NCBI GenBank assembly: GCA_037892935.1
Contig: JAYXKI010000017.1
Span: forward strand, 1,013,004-1,077,003
DNA: 64,000 nt
DNA from: Phlebopus portentosus
Taxonomy: Eukaryota; Basidiomycota; Agaricomycetes; Boletales; Boletinellaceae
Direction of reading: 5' to 3'
Shown piece after piece: positions 23,652-35,862 of this stretch; positions within the stretch are counted from its first letter, which is position 1, and every line of letters starts with the position of its first letter. The notes under the pieces are model-generated. The model did not search any database. It saw only the letters and a program-made list of their open reading frames with translations, and was not told where the DNA came from. The position numbers and the translations under genes are program-made.

Positions 23652-25058
23652 ATGCCTTCACAACCAACCATTCCTGCTGTCCAGCGCGCTTTCGTGCTTT
23701 CTGCTCCAGGAGAAGACCTGACGCTTATTACAGACTACCCAGTCGTCCAACCTTCGGAGCTAAAGCCAGGACAATGTCTCGTCAAGCTTACTCATTCGGG
23801 CGTCTGCCATACTGATCTTAGCATTCGATCGAACATACACCCGGTTCAGCCTAAAGCAAATTTAATTGGAGGACACGAGGGAACTGGCATAGTTGTGGCC
23901 GTGGCAGAAAACACGGAATATGGAGGAGTGAAAGTTGGCGACCGTGTCGGCATCAAGTTTGTAGCCAACTCTTGCTTGAACTGCGAGATGTGTCTGAAGG
24001 GTCTTGAAGGACGTGAGTCGATCCCTTTTGTGAACTCTTCTGCTCTTATCGGAAATTCTTTTAGTCTGCTACAACCTGCAGTCCAGTGGTGCTGTAATTG
24101 ATGGAACCTTTTGCGAGTATGCAGTGTCATATGTCAATCATGTTACGCCGATCCCGGACTCTTTGGATAGTCCTACGGCCTCTGCTATCATGTGTGCTGT
24201 GAGTCCATCTTACTTATTGCAGACGGCTCGTTAAGTTCCCATGACAGGGTCTTTCTGTATACAGTGCTTTGCAGCAATGCAATGCTCACATCGGTGATTG
24301 GGTCATCGTTCCTGGTGCGGGAGGCGGACTCGGTCATTTAGGTAAGCTCAATTGCTTTACGGGCCCGTTTCATGTATTAAAACTGAATACGTGCGTCAAT
24401 CAGCAATACAATATGCAGTAGCCATGGGGCTACGGGTAGTTGCGATAGATACCGGTTCCGAGAAGCGCGAACTCTGCATTTCACTCGGCGCGGAGAAATG
24501 GATTGATTACAAGACAAGCTCTGACGTAGCTACAGACGTACGTGCCGCAACGGGTGGATTAGGCGCCCATGCTGCGATAGTTACTGCTGGGGGAAACGAC
24601 GCATATGCATCCGCTGGTATGTATTTGCGGTCGGGAGGATATCTCATGTGCGTCGTGAGTATCTTCATATTACCTCCCAATGGAATGTTTAGCTGGTAAA
24701 CGATGACTTCGCTAGGGAATCCCTCAGAACGGCTTACTCTCTTTACCAATTTTGCTCGTTGCTGGGCGGGGCTTGACTGTCCGTGGAATTTTCGTGGGGT
24801 GAGCGGTATTTTATGATGAGATGTATATCGTTCTAATCCGATTCTGTAGCAATCGGCAGCAGTCAATCGAGGCCGTAAATATCGCGGCAGCAGGAAAAGT
24901 GAAATGCAGATACTCAATTCGAGGCCTATCCGAGCTTGAAAGGTGCGTCGTTCATAGAACGTTGCATTTCTATTGCTGATATGGAAAACCTTAGTGTTTA
25001 CGAAGAGATGGAAAAGGGACGGATTGTTGGCCGTGTTGTCTTGGATATCTCAAAATGA
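23652..25058 (+). CDS. Zinc-dependent alcohol dehydrogenase
   Basis: Several short introns. Starts MPSQPTIPAVQRAF and ends RIVGRVVLDISK. The catalytic zinc site is seen in SGVCHTDLS (Cys) and GGHEGTGIV (His-Glu). The structural zinc lobe is SCLNCEMCLKG with a fourth Cys in the following exon (VCYN). The cofactor-binding region reads VIVPGAGGGLGHL, spliced to AIQYAVAMGLRVVAIDTGSE, where the Asp after the second strand fits NAD rather than NADP. The length of about 350 residues matches the cytosolic fungal Adh1 type that interconverts primary alcohols and aldehydes. The next two genes downstream are also redox or aldehyde-related (GFA-like enzyme and aldo-keto reductase), a loose theme rather than a proven cluster. 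Confidence 0.9.
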
Positions 25059-25918
25059 TTGGACGACTTTGTATCTACCATGCCGTTTCAAATCGGAACT
25101 AATCAACCGTGTCAAGTGCGGAAATAATGCACGCCTCGGCAATATCGATTACGATCTACAAGCCATCATTATCCGTCTCTAGTTCAACCGGAATAAGATT
25201 GGTCTACTCAGCAAAGGGATATTGCTGCGCGGCTCGATCTTCGTCAAGTACTCTTCGTCTTCGATTGGGGCCGAGAAGCTATTGCCACAGGACTTTGCTT
25301 CAGAAGGACTGCAACACGGAGAGGTGTCCGAGTATTTGCGAGACGAATGGGACGGGATTGTGCAGGCTCGGCTGGCCAATGCTTCAAAGAGTCGCATGAT
25401 TGGGTTGCTATTGCTGGATGCATTGAGATGGAACGTAAGGAGATTGTCGCTGATTTGGTGCGAGCTCATTCTAGAACCAGATGCCAGATGCAACGGAACA
25501 GTGAAAGCTAAACTGAAGAGTGGGAAGAGATGGAATACTGAAGAAAAGATGTCCCGTGCAACGAGCTTATGGCGCTAGCTGATACACGGAAATATACATA
25601 ACGAGACCAGAGGACTGGAACAGCGCAAGTCATCAGTAGTCGGTCTATTTTATGTATGACCTCTCACAGGCCGGTTTCAGTAGGTAAGAATGGCTTTGGT
25701 TCTGACTGTCCTGTTCTAGGAGGCTATACTTCGCCGCTCCAGTGAACCCGTGAGAATGAACATGCTAAATCAGCGTTCGCCCTTACAACTATGACGTCAC
25801 ACCTGCATATTGACACAGCACTACACCTAACCCAGCAAACGCCATCGGAAGTGAGTAGATAGCAAGGTTCGGTTACAAGGACACGCTTTATTCCTTAACA
25901 AAAAAAGGCAATATAGTT
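25059..25918. other. Region with an unassigned open frame
   Basis: A plus-strand frame from about 25178 to 25578 is open for 130 codons without a recognisable domain, and the opposite strand is open over part of it. I cannot decide whether either is expressed. The remainder is noncoding as far as I can see. Confidence 0.3.
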
Positions 25919-26432
25919 ATGCCTACGCACACAGGCGGTTGCTATTGTGGTACGATTCGCTATGAAATCAGGCTCAGCTCGGATGAGGAGGCGAGAACAA
26001 GCGTCTGCCACTGCATGAATTGCAAAGTGCGTGCTCTACTCGATCCGCACGTCGAATTTCAATGCTGAACGTCATGTCGACAGAGGTTTACTGGTGGCCC
26101 ATTCGGGGTGACGATCAAAATCCCCATCTCAAGCTGGAATATTATATGCGGAACGCCCAAGAAACATATCTCGGACAATGGATTGCAACGCGAGTTCTGT
26201 GGAACGTGCGGAAGCCCGATTTTAGAGTACGGAGAAGCGGCCGCGAATGAATGGAGGTCAGTTGTCACTGAGTCGGTAACATTTACTGAAAATTTGTTCC
26301 AGGTACATCTTTCATGGTACTTTGAACGATACGAATGTCCTCCCCCCCAAAGGAGAATTCTTCTGCAAATATAGATGCAACTGGATGCCGGAGCTTCAGG
26401 GGGTCTTTCACATGAAAGAGCTCAGAGAATAA
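25919..26432 (+). CDS. GFA / CENP-V fold zinc protein
   Basis: Three exons. It starts MPTHTGGCYCGTIRYEI. The zinc ligands of the glutathione-dependent formaldehyde-activating (GFA) fold are all present: CYC at the start, CHCMNC at the end of exon 1 and FCGTCGSPI in exon 2. The last exon reads YIFHGTLNDTNVLPPKGEFF then CNWMPELQGVFHMKEL, typical of the fungal subfamily. The founding enzyme Gfa (Paracoccus) speeds addition of glutathione to formaldehyde, but most fungal members are unproven. The length of about 135 residues is normal. The second intron is short (about 46 bp). Identification of the fold is firm; the substrate is unknown. Confidence 0.88.
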
Positions 26433-26541
26433 GCTTTGAGAGATCTGAAATCATAATATTCTGCGTTTGTATTTGTATCTGCATCCGTCGATAATCATGA
26501 AAGCTGCTTTTCCTGAGCATTCCGAGACCAGACTCTTTTTT

Positions 26542-27796
26542 TCATGGAGCGTCGACAGGATTCCATGTGACGCATCCATTCCTGCCCTTGTCTAGTCCAT
26601 CAAGTTTGGTCATTTCTTCGTCCGAAAGCTCAAAATCGAATACTCGAGCATTATCGATGACTCTATTCGGCTGGGACGATTTGGGAAGAGGTACATAACT
26701 ATGTTGCTCCGTTAGTTGACACGCTACGCTAATCGCGTAAATTAAATGGCCATACCCTTTTTGTAACGACCAGCGAACGAGAACTTGAGCAGGAGATTTT
26801 CCCGACTATCGAGGTGTCGTCAGGATCGGTTCTCAGTCGGAATCGGAAAGGTAAAAGCATACGGACACTCTTTGAGACATCCTGGATGACGGGATGAGAA
26901 AAGTCGCCGCGAATGAGAGGCGAGTACGCTTGAATGATAATTCCGTGATCTTTGCAATAGGCAACAATAGGCCTCTGCTGGCAGAATGGGTGCAGCTAAG
27001 CTCGGCAAGAGCTCACTTTAGACGAGGAACGAGCAAATGATGAGATTCACGAACCTCGATTTGATTTACTGCAGGCGTCTCGAGCTCAGCTTCCCGTATC
27101 TCTTCCAAGTGATGAACACCACTATCGGTAGACGGAAGCCCATTCAAACTTAATGTCGGAAAGACTGAGACGGAAAGGGGGTATCCTCACTAGTTCGACA
27201 CGCCGACCGATCTGATAACTCCAGCATCGCGCTTCGCAAGAAGCGCACGATAAGTCTGCAAACGTTTTTCGCGACCGGACAAAGGGCTGTGTATGAGGTA
27301 CAAGTCTATGTAAGCTGCATAGACAGAGCGGTTAGATGTCCAGATGAGAGCGTCTAGTAAGATGACATTCTCACAAATTTGCAGTTTGGCGAGAGAATTC
27401 TCAACGTGGGAAAAAGTAGACTCGTATCCATGGTCAGGATGATAAATCTTTGTTGCTATTCCGGTTGGAGAAGCTCGCGTCAGGCGGAAGTTGTGCAGGA
27501 CAAGGTGAACTCACTAACGAAAATTTCTTCCCTAGGAATTCCACTTTCGCGGACTGCGCGCCCAACATCCACTTCATTACGGTAATACTCGGCAGTGTCA
27601 ATGTGACTGGCCAGAAATAATGTATCGGTGAATCCTTTTATTAGATAGAGTAGATGTTATACCGATAACCATGCTTTAGTGCGGCACTGCAGGCTGGTAT
27701 GCAGTGGTCGTTCTCAAACACGCCTAGACCTACAATAGGCATCTCATATCCCGAGTTGAGTTTAACGGTTGTCTGGAGGGTAAAAGGTGATGCCAT
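26542..27796 (-). CDS. Aldo-keto reductase
   Basis: Multi-exon gene starting [20 protein letters not shown]. The catalytic tetrad region is visible: [15 protein letters not shown] gives Asp and Tyr, [12 protein letters not shown] gives Lys, and [13 protein letters not shown] gives His. Downstream segments [45 protein letters not shown] and [13 protein letters not shown] follow the standard order, with the last being the NADP-binding loop. It ends [11 protein letters not shown]. The family reduces carbonyl compounds with NADPH in the cytosol. The length of about 290 residues agrees with small fungal AKRs. Several introns are short and some junctions were placed by family pattern. Confidence 0.88.
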
Positions 27797-27968
27797 TGCG
27801 CTGAAGATTATCGCCTGCGCAGGTGAATGTGAATGTCAAAGGACAGTGCGTGCGTGCGTGTCACTGTGACCAAAAATAGACACAGCCACGCTTACAAAGT
27901 TATGCTTATTGTAGATGACTATGTAAATTTTTTGTAAATAAGGACGAAAACAAAAGCAAAGGACCGGG

Positions 27969-29182
27969 CTAATCATCAGTCGGCTCGCTACGACCATGTT
28001 TTTTTGCAGGAGAATCGTACATAGTGACCTGGTGCTTCGCCGCGCGTTCTGAAATGCGCCGAAGCGCCAGACGTTGACTATTGCGAGGAGTGCTTGGTCG
28101 TATACCGGCTCGAAAATTTTTCGGCGGGAGCATCTGTCCTCCCTCGAAGACACGCCTGGGAAGGGCAGGCTTGTTTCGAGCTTCAACCGTATCACTCTCT
28201 TCAGGCAGCCCTGTTAACGGACTGCCTTCTCGACTGAAAAGCTTGCAGTAAGCAGCACGGTCGAAGTCAGCGCTATCATGATCTTGCTCATCCACTGCAA
28301 CCAAAGTATTGGTCGAAGAAAAGGGTTAATCGGTGCCAAAGTGCTTATCACTTCCTGTTTTCCACCTCCATTGCACATAGCCGAAGGTCGTCTCGGGTGT
28401 GGGACCACGATGCTGTGTCAATGGTCTCCGAGAACGGGGTTCGTTCTCGGAGATAAAGAGATGGCGTGCGCATTTGACAGCTGGGTGCTGGAGACGAAAA
28501 CCGGGATCCATGAGTTGCAGACAAGGCCTCAGCATCGAAAGTCTCATGAGCTTTTCTAGATAAACCGAGGTTATTCTCCGTCGCGTAGCATCGTTCGATG
28601 CTCACCTTTCCTCGAGCTCGCGTAACCGTTCTAGGATCCTCGCATTCAAAAGCGCGCATACCAGATTCTTGATAAACAAAATAGGCAGAGTGAAGACCCG
28701 CATGTCCCTCGGAGTCCAGTGGCTGCGTTATTCCGGAGAAATGCGACGCGGATTTGTACGACTTGATAGATTCCGGTACACAAGCTATACTGTTCCCTGT
28801 CGCGACTTCAGTGACTACATCCGAGCCGGGTGCGGTTGCGAAACTGTTCGGTACATAAGGAGCGCATCGTGTCCATTGGCCTATCACTAGAGACCCAGAA
28901 ACATGCGATGATGTCACTGAGAGTGCACGACGTCCCCATTGTTTTTTTTTTGTCCGAGATATCAGCAGGACAGTCCGCCGCGACGGAGGATTTGCTTTCC
29001 GAATCAGCTTTTGGAGTAGATACATCACACAAGCCCGCGTCTCCATCCATTCCATCAGCATCCACAGCTAACTCGTGAGTGTCAAGCTCCGGGCCGGCTT
29101 GAGGAACAACGACTTGATGGTCCCGTGAGGTGTCCTCAGATATATGAGCCGTAGAATGAAAGAACCTGGTACGTGTACGCAT
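27969..29182 (-). CDS. Hypothetical protein, polar and probably nuclear
   Basis: Open frames chain from MRTRTRFFHSTAHISEDTSR at 29182 down to a final exon ending GRSEPTDD at 27969, with at least two introns. Composition is polar, rich in Ser, Thr, Arg and Asp. The last exon has LPRRVFEGGQMLPPKNFRAG then STPRNSQRLALRR, which look like phosphorylation or docking sites. I recognise no domain. A run of eleven T at about 28942 (A on the coding strand) may be hard to sequence and may affect the frame. Exon structure is uncertain. Confidence 0.45.
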
Positions 29183-31550
29183 ACCGTCATCGATGACATT
29201 TTTTACTCGCTACTGGTACAACAGAATCGTAATCCTGTCGTACAGTTACACTCGACATCTGTGAGTTACGTTCGAGGAAGGGGGTCATCAGGCGCTTGGG
29301 TAAACGAAGAGGAGGAAATTATGGTATAAATGTACAGTACCAAGGAAGTATACCAAGCAAGAAGTTCAATGAAGTGTCGCTAATCTGGATGGGAAACCTG
29401 TTAGGGTGTAAATGCAGAACACAGTCTGTGGTTAGTTTCAGTCGTTTATAAAGGCCCGCGCAGCCATGGTCACGCATTGACCAAGAGCCGCAGAGCGGCC
29501 AGTATTCTCACGCACGGGCTAAAGTGCATCAAATTTCAAGGCGAGTCCGAATTAGAATGGAAAGGGGTCCACGCGAATATTGTCCATACTTATCTTGTTC
29601 ATAAGCGGGCCGTCGGAGCAAACCACAGGACTGTATATGAGCTGACCGGACAGAGGAAAAGCGAACCACAGCATTGATTCAGGAACTCCTCGTTCTCTCG
29701 GCAATGTAGCCACAGAACTTTTAGACCAGTTGAGTTGGATTATTGTCCCGCGACAGTATAGACAGCGGCTAACAGAAAGCTACATGAAGATCACTGAGGT
29801 CAGCCCCGGTATATCCGCCTCAGCGGCAATATTTCCGGACTTTGCTTCCATCCGACCTGTTGCATTGCCGGGCTAAAATTCGCAGTCCACCACTTTTGCC
29901 TCTCGGTGCGTACAGGTCAAAGAAAAATCTGCAAGCACAACGGAAATAGCCGATATCTTATAAACTCGTAACGTGAAACAAATTGTGGGGGCAAAAAACA
30001 TTGTTGACTGGGATCCGACGAGGGTTATGACTTCCGTAAGAGACTCGGTGCATTGCAGTTAGTGAATAGTACTTGAATTGATCGCACAAATTTTGCAAGA
30101 AGTGTTGGATTTGAGCTTGTTCCGAAAGCGCGTTTAAGAACTGAACCTCACCGGTAAAAATCCCAACTAGGATAACATGGTAATAAACCCAGCAAGATAA
30201 ATCTGAAGTCCGGTTGAGGGAGCAGATTGATATCAGAATGAGCATGCGCAGTTGTCAATATCACGGTAGACCGGGAGATGGGAATAGAACGACAAAAATA
30301 CGATAATTTGAATAACCGAATGTTCCAACTGTAAGCAAGTAGTTAGAGAAAAGTCGCAATCGCGGAGCCCATACCTGAGAAAAGGTATTCTCCTTGTATC
30401 CTTCTTCCGACTTACTAGTTTAGTTCCTCTGGCAATTGCTTTTCTGTGACGCTTCTTCAAGTTGTCCAAAGGAGTTCGCCAGCACGTATTTTTGGTAAGG
30501 ATATGCCAGAGTAAAGACAGCTAGTACTGGCGCTCGGCGCCTCATTTATTTGACAATGTCGGACCAAAGGTCGGGAGGGATTGTCGCTGTTGGTGGCGGG
30601 TCCAGGACCTTCAGACTCCCCCGGGCCGGGGAGGCCTTCACCGTCACGTGATGCAATTGACCTGGGCCGCGTCCCTCCGACCTTCCGGTCTGGTCGTCTG
30701 GCACAAGATGAAAAGGTCTGCTTAGAAGCATGTTGACCTTGTAATCCACCACCTGCTCGTATTCGGAACACCCTCGTGGATTCACGTATACAGGTAGGCG
30801 AATTGGCGACCCTTACTTACCAGTAATCGCCAGGGAATCTATTCTGGAGATACCTCAGAAGGACGTTGTGTACAATTCGTTGACGCAGCACTATACTACT
30901 GCGCCAGAGGTTGTGCTCACGTTGCGCCACGGACACCATCGTGAATCAGATTGTGTGAAACTTCGCACCACTTAAGACACGCTTGCTCCGAACAACGCAT
31001 TTCTTCAGATGGATAATGAATTGTGTCGTCCGGAACCCTGAGTTTATACCACGGAGATGCCTATGCAGGTAAGTTATGTTGGCTCCTTACCCTTAGTTTG
31101 TCCTGTTTAAAGAACGTTTACCGTTGGACAAAAGAATATTCACGAGGATTTTTTTCTTCCGCTCGAAGCGCCACTAATTAAATGGGCAACGTACAGTACG
31201 CCTGAGGTATTGTCCGATATTTTTGGGTTGGTAAAGCCAGATCTGAACATGCGCACTGTCGCTGGACTTACGTCCTCTCCCGGTATAAAACGGAAAGGGC
31301 GCAGACGATTGAAACCTCAGGAGATAGACACGTCGAGGAAGCTTGAGTTGAGTTCGATGATAGCTAGCCACAGCCAAAGCTAAAGACGACGCGTGACGTT
31401 TGCTAATGATCCTGAAATTGAGCTAAAACAGAGTGGGTAGTATCTATTTTCAAGCTTGAAATGTGTGGATAGCCGATCCTTCTAATGCATTTACAATATT
31501 CACCCAGAATCTCCGGAGGGCAGATACAAAATCCAGCGCCGGAAGTTCCA
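29183..31550. other. Gene-poor stretch, nothing recognised
   Basis: Over 2.3 kb with only short frames. Minus-strand frames at 30457-30785 and 30233-30469 could be exons of an unknown gene, but there is no domain and no convincing splicing. Nothing else is supported. Confidence 0.35.
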
Positions 31551-31587
31551 GAAAAAGTTTGAAAACTCGTATTCTGTTGTAACCCCT

Positions 31588-32138
31588 TTGAGTGGAAAGG
31601 AGGTGACCTTGCACGAAGTAATAGGTTCGTCATTTCATGAATTGCAACAGTCCGAGTTGATTATGATTATCCCATTATTCAAGGAAGGCAAGCTCGCTGG
31701 GAACGGGGCCAACGACGACGACTTTAATGGGGCTTACCAGTCTCTATGGGAAAAGCTCAAGAAGGACAAAGACTCGGACATCAAACAGTTTGTTTCTAGT
31801 AGCGATTATAGGCTGGCAGTGCATAATGGTTCGTTAATTTCATTAATTTCGTCTTATTTCGCGCACGATGAAGGTTTAGCTGCTTCCTTGTTGACCAGCT
31901 ATCTCACAGTATAGCGAAGGAAGAGCCCTAGAGGAGCTTGTCAAGGAGAACAAAGCAGCTGTTAGGTGTGAGTTTTCCCCTCTGGTCCGTGACTTACCTA
32001 GGCGCTTCGATAGTTCTCACGCTGCTTTGTCGGAGAGAGGGATCAAGCAAAGTCGATGCATATCAGAAAGCTTTGAAGGACGCAAAGGAGAGACAAAATG
32101 CCGATGGGACCAGTGAGGTGGCTAAAACGCGTCGTTGA
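31588..32138 (+). CDS. Unknown protein, tandem pair member 1
   Basis: The first exon reads KEVTLHEVIGSSFHE and ANDDDFNGAYQSLWEKLKKD, and stops being coding near 31828 at a GGTTCGT donor after HNG. A second segment has YSEGRALEELVKENKAAVR, followed by a GTGTGAG donor. A third is Lys-rich (DAYQKALKDAKERQNADG) and ends at 32138. The same order of segments with splice sites at the same places is found at 33159-33567, so both are coding relics or genes of one unknown family. The start could be upstream of the Met used here. No known domain seen. Confidence 0.5.
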
Positions 32139-33158
32139 CGAATGCGTGTAATTGTATCGAGTCCCTACAAGAGAAGACTCGTCCATAAATGATGAGTGCC
32201 TCGATGAATTGATTATAACTGTATCCGAGTGTAGAACTAGAACTACAACCGGGCACGCGTCGTGATTTGTCGGAATCGGGCAACTGGCCCCGGATTCGCG
32301 GATTCGCGTGACGATGCAACCAAATTGACACTTGCAATATTGCTATATGTCGAATGAAAATGAGAAAACGAATGCTGAGGCGAAATACATGATTACTCCG
32401 CCCCACAACATTGCCCTCTAACATTGCGCCCTGAACTCAAGCAATCTTCCTGTCTAATGCTTACAAATCACTTCTATTTTTGGAACTTGAATATATATTT
32501 TGCGTCACGGTACTACACTACATGAGCAACCAACCAACACCTCAGCTCAGCGTGATGCGTGATGACGGCAACACAACTTGTGTACGCGTGACGTTGTAGT
32601 TCTACACTCGGATACAGTATTTCACAAAAGAGCCCGTGTTGACGCACAGTCTCTCGCCGTTCACTGACCAGAAACAAAACATTAAATGTAAAATTATGGG
32701 GATATGCACAGATACTTTGCTTCTGCTATTGCCACGATTACGATCAAGAATAAACCACTGCATGGCATGCTCAAAATTGTTCCTGAGCTGCAATCTTCCC
32801 CTACCCATGAACTATATAGTGAAGGAACATGGGGTAGGTAAGACATCCACGGCTCTCAGGCGTCTGGAGATATCTCCCAGAGTAGTTATGAGCACGAACA
32901 GAGGGCATAGTCAGAGCAACAATAGTAGTCATCACGGGCAGGAGCCTAGATCGGTCCGGACATCGTATTGGGAGCCGATATTATTGGAAAGTGAGTTAAC
33001 TATTCCTCGGATGGGCTAACAGGAGACAATCGCCTTCAGCACGTTAACTTACGGAGCGTATTTGTCGGGTAGGGTTCCCTAGATCTTCAGGTTTTAACCC
33101 TGAGTATAGAACATTTGCCTCCGTCATAAATCCTGACCTTGGTATTTTTGCTAAAAAG

Positions 33159-33567
33159 GTGACTACGCATGAAGTAAAGGGTATGCCTTCCTTTCAACAG
33201 TTCGACATACACAGCATTTATTCACCAAACATTCTTCAAGTATTCTGGAGGGAAACAAGTGCAGGAGTTGGATCTGACGAGCATGACATGAAAGGCGCTT
33301 ATGAAAGTTACGCCAAGGTATTGGAAAGGCACGGAATTCCTCTATCAAGATCGGTTATATCCAACATCAAGGAGGTGGTACACAACGGTTCGTAAATCCG
33401 TCGGACAAAGCACTTGTGAGAATCCTGACTTGATGACTGCTCATGTAGCAGTGAGCGCCAAGTACCCAGGGAGCTATTCAGAAGAGTTTACGAGAGACGG
33501 GAAATCTGCCGTCAGATGTGAGGTCTTTTCGTCTTCCGCTATGGGTTTCATACAAATTCACAAATGA
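33159..33567 (+). CDS. Unknown protein, tandem pair member 2
   Basis: Diverged copy of the gene at 31588. Matching parts are VTTHEVKG (VTLHEVIG), GVGSDEHDMKGAYESYAKVL (GNGANDDDFNGAYQSLWEKL), EVVHNG before a GGTTCGTAAAT donor, and SYSEEFTRDGKSAVR before a GTGAG donor. Between VTTHEVKG and GVGSDE the match needs a change of spacing, so this copy may be damaged. Function unknown. Confidence 0.45.
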
Positions 33568-33926
33568 TTTGTACGTTGTGACAGTCATGTTGCTCGTGGG
33601 GACGGGACAAGGAAGGTATAGGGAAGAGGCGTTTAAGCATGCGTATTATTCTGTTTGTGGAACGTACGGGGCCGACAGGTACCCCTATACAGTATGAAGC
33701 ACGTCGTACAACACTTCAGATTGAGGACACATACTGTTCTTGTATTGAACGAGCTTCGCGCCTTGCGAGGTTACGAAACACACATTGTTCTCGTATTGAA
33801 CAAGTTTCACGCCTTGAGACGATACCATAATTGGATAAATGAATGAATAAATTCTGGGATACATAATTGTCGCGAAACCGACAAGGCAACGGAATGTCAT
33901 CGAGACTTCGCTTGTCGTTCGAACGT

Positions 33927-35211
33927 TTATGCTAAGCAAGAGGCCAGCGTTTTCATCAAGACTTCCGGTTCGTCCCAAAGAGCCTAGCCAAGTAAAAACA
34001 TGATTTTATATATCAGAAAAGACAAGAAGAAATGGGACGTACAAAATGGTTTGCACCCTCGATTGTGATGAAATTCACGGGACGAACGTTCATTCCCTCG
34101 TTCTTCCATCTTTCCAAGTCTTTCTGCATTTCCCATGCAGTCCAAATGATGTTCCATACGGTTCGTGTTCCGTTGACGACGCTGATTTTGAAGTCGGGGA
34201 ATAGAAAGGGTGTGGCCGGTGAAGTCGGAGTTAGCTTTAGCGAGGATGTGAGTGCAGCCTTGTACTGCTCGTATAGCGTGGACTCGCGTACAACGAAGTA
34301 AAATGCGATTTCGGAACGCATGACTGGATTGGGATCGGTCATGGCAGCGAGTTCTTCGGGCGTCCTATTTGTGTTTGTTGAAGGTTTCACCTGCTTAGGG
34401 GGAAAGCGCGGGTGTAGCGCGCTGAAATCTCGACGCGAAGATTCGGGAGGATGAGAGAAGTAAGGGTGATTATAATAAGACGTGAACCAATCATCAATCA
34501 CAGCGGGCTTTCTCTCCAAGGAGATTTCGTCATCCCAGAGAGGATGGTAAGCACCTTCTGGTGACGGTAGCCCAAGAAATTGATAAACGGCCTCTGTAAT
34601 GACAGTTCAGTCGAGATCAAAGAAGGGAGGACATGACGGACCGTAAATACAGAAATGTCGAAGGTAGGGTTCAAGAACCCGAGTAACATCTCTCGGATAT
34701 TTCTCAAGGTTTGCAAGAAACGCGATGGAGGTGACGTTCCCTAATGACCAACCTAACAGAGCGAGGCCTCCTTTGTTACCGTAAAAGCGTATTCGCGGTA
34801 TCTCGAGCTCATTAACAATCCATAAAAGAAAATAAGCGATTTCAAGCCCTCTATCGTAGAGAAACTGCCGATGTTTCGACTCGTCGGCTGAATTGAGGAT
34901 GGAGAGTTCCGATTCGTTGAAGGGCGCCGAGCCGATGTAATCTCTGCGGTTAAGTGCTATGAGCCGAAAGTTGTGTTGCGGCGCTAAAGATATGAGACGC
35001 TGAAATGTTTCTGCAGAGATGATGTGTAGATCAGACTGCGGCGCGGGTTTGCAGAATGAAGTAATCGGAAAGTTAGAGCTGCATGTGACGTACGGGCATG
35101 GTAAGTATTTCCGTGTATGCAAACCAAAGTAGTATAATCATCGGAAATAGGAGCGCCTGAATCTAAGTATGCGAAGTGCAAGTTGCATTGTTTGATATGT
35201 GCCGTTTGCAT
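33927..35211 (-). CDS. Alpha/beta hydrolase
   Basis: Starts MQTAHIKQCNLHFAYLDSG at 35211. The oxyanion-hole segment TLVCIHGNTYHA follows, then after an intron FQRLISLAPQHNFRLIALNR. The nucleophile elbow is GWSLGNVTS (Ser). A stop after CPPFFDLD is removed by an intron of about 46 bp that joins FCIY to EAVYQFLGLPSPEGAYHPL. The C-terminal His lies in IEGANHF. A further intron starting GTACGT joins it to ALWDEPEVLMKTLASCLA and the stop at 33927, matching the usual NHFxxWDEPE ending of this fungal family. About 370 residues. Substrate unknown. Identification of the fold is firm. Confidence 0.82.
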
Positions 35212-35862
35212 GGATTGGAAGTGGAAGTGGAAGGGAGATAAGAGAACAGGATCGATTTGGAGGAGAGTTCACCCGACATCATCCTAATCAGCTTCCTTTG
35301 TAGGCTGCACATGATCGATTCTGCGTGGATCATAAAATACAGCAAAAAGGCGTGTATTCCAGCAGGAAGTCGTCGTCTTGAAGAGATGGCAACGCTGAAA
35401 TGACGAACGATTAGTATAGCATATTACTTTGCTGGTACAAGAATGACTAAGAGTAAGATGATGACATACTAGTCCAAAATTGGAAGGACTGGTCGTAAAT
35501 CGAATTTTATTTTATTCTATAGCAACTGAACTGACCGAGCGCTGTGTAGTGCTGAAGCTTGTTCTGACTGCGAGACGATGAGAAGGGAGGGAAGTACGTC
35601 TACTGTGGACGAAAGGGAGCAAGGGTCGACTCGACGAGCGACGGTCTGTCTGCAACGGCGTCTTTACAGCAAAGTAAAAGAATAATAAAATAATTGAAAT
35701 TGAAAACTGATTCCACGCTTCTTGTAGCCGGCTTTCTTGCGCCGCCGCCGCGCTACGCTAGCGCTATCCAAGACTTTCGGGCGGGCGCGACCTTAACTTT
35801 CAAATCCCTCCCTTCCTCCCTCCACTGCCCGCCTCCTCCTCCCCTCTCTCCTCCCTTGGCCA
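35212..35862. other. Divergent promoter region
   Basis: It separates the hydrolase (minus) from the KRE6-like gene (plus). The part just before 35863 is a long C/T-rich tract (about 35800-35860), common ahead of start sites of strongly expressed fungal genes. Confidence 0.45.

Noticed and set aside
23652..27796. A dedicated aldehyde-metabolism gene cluster (ADH, GFA-like, AKR)
   Set aside because: The three genes are neighbours but differ in strand and spacing and share no visible regulatory motif, so proximity alone is not enough.
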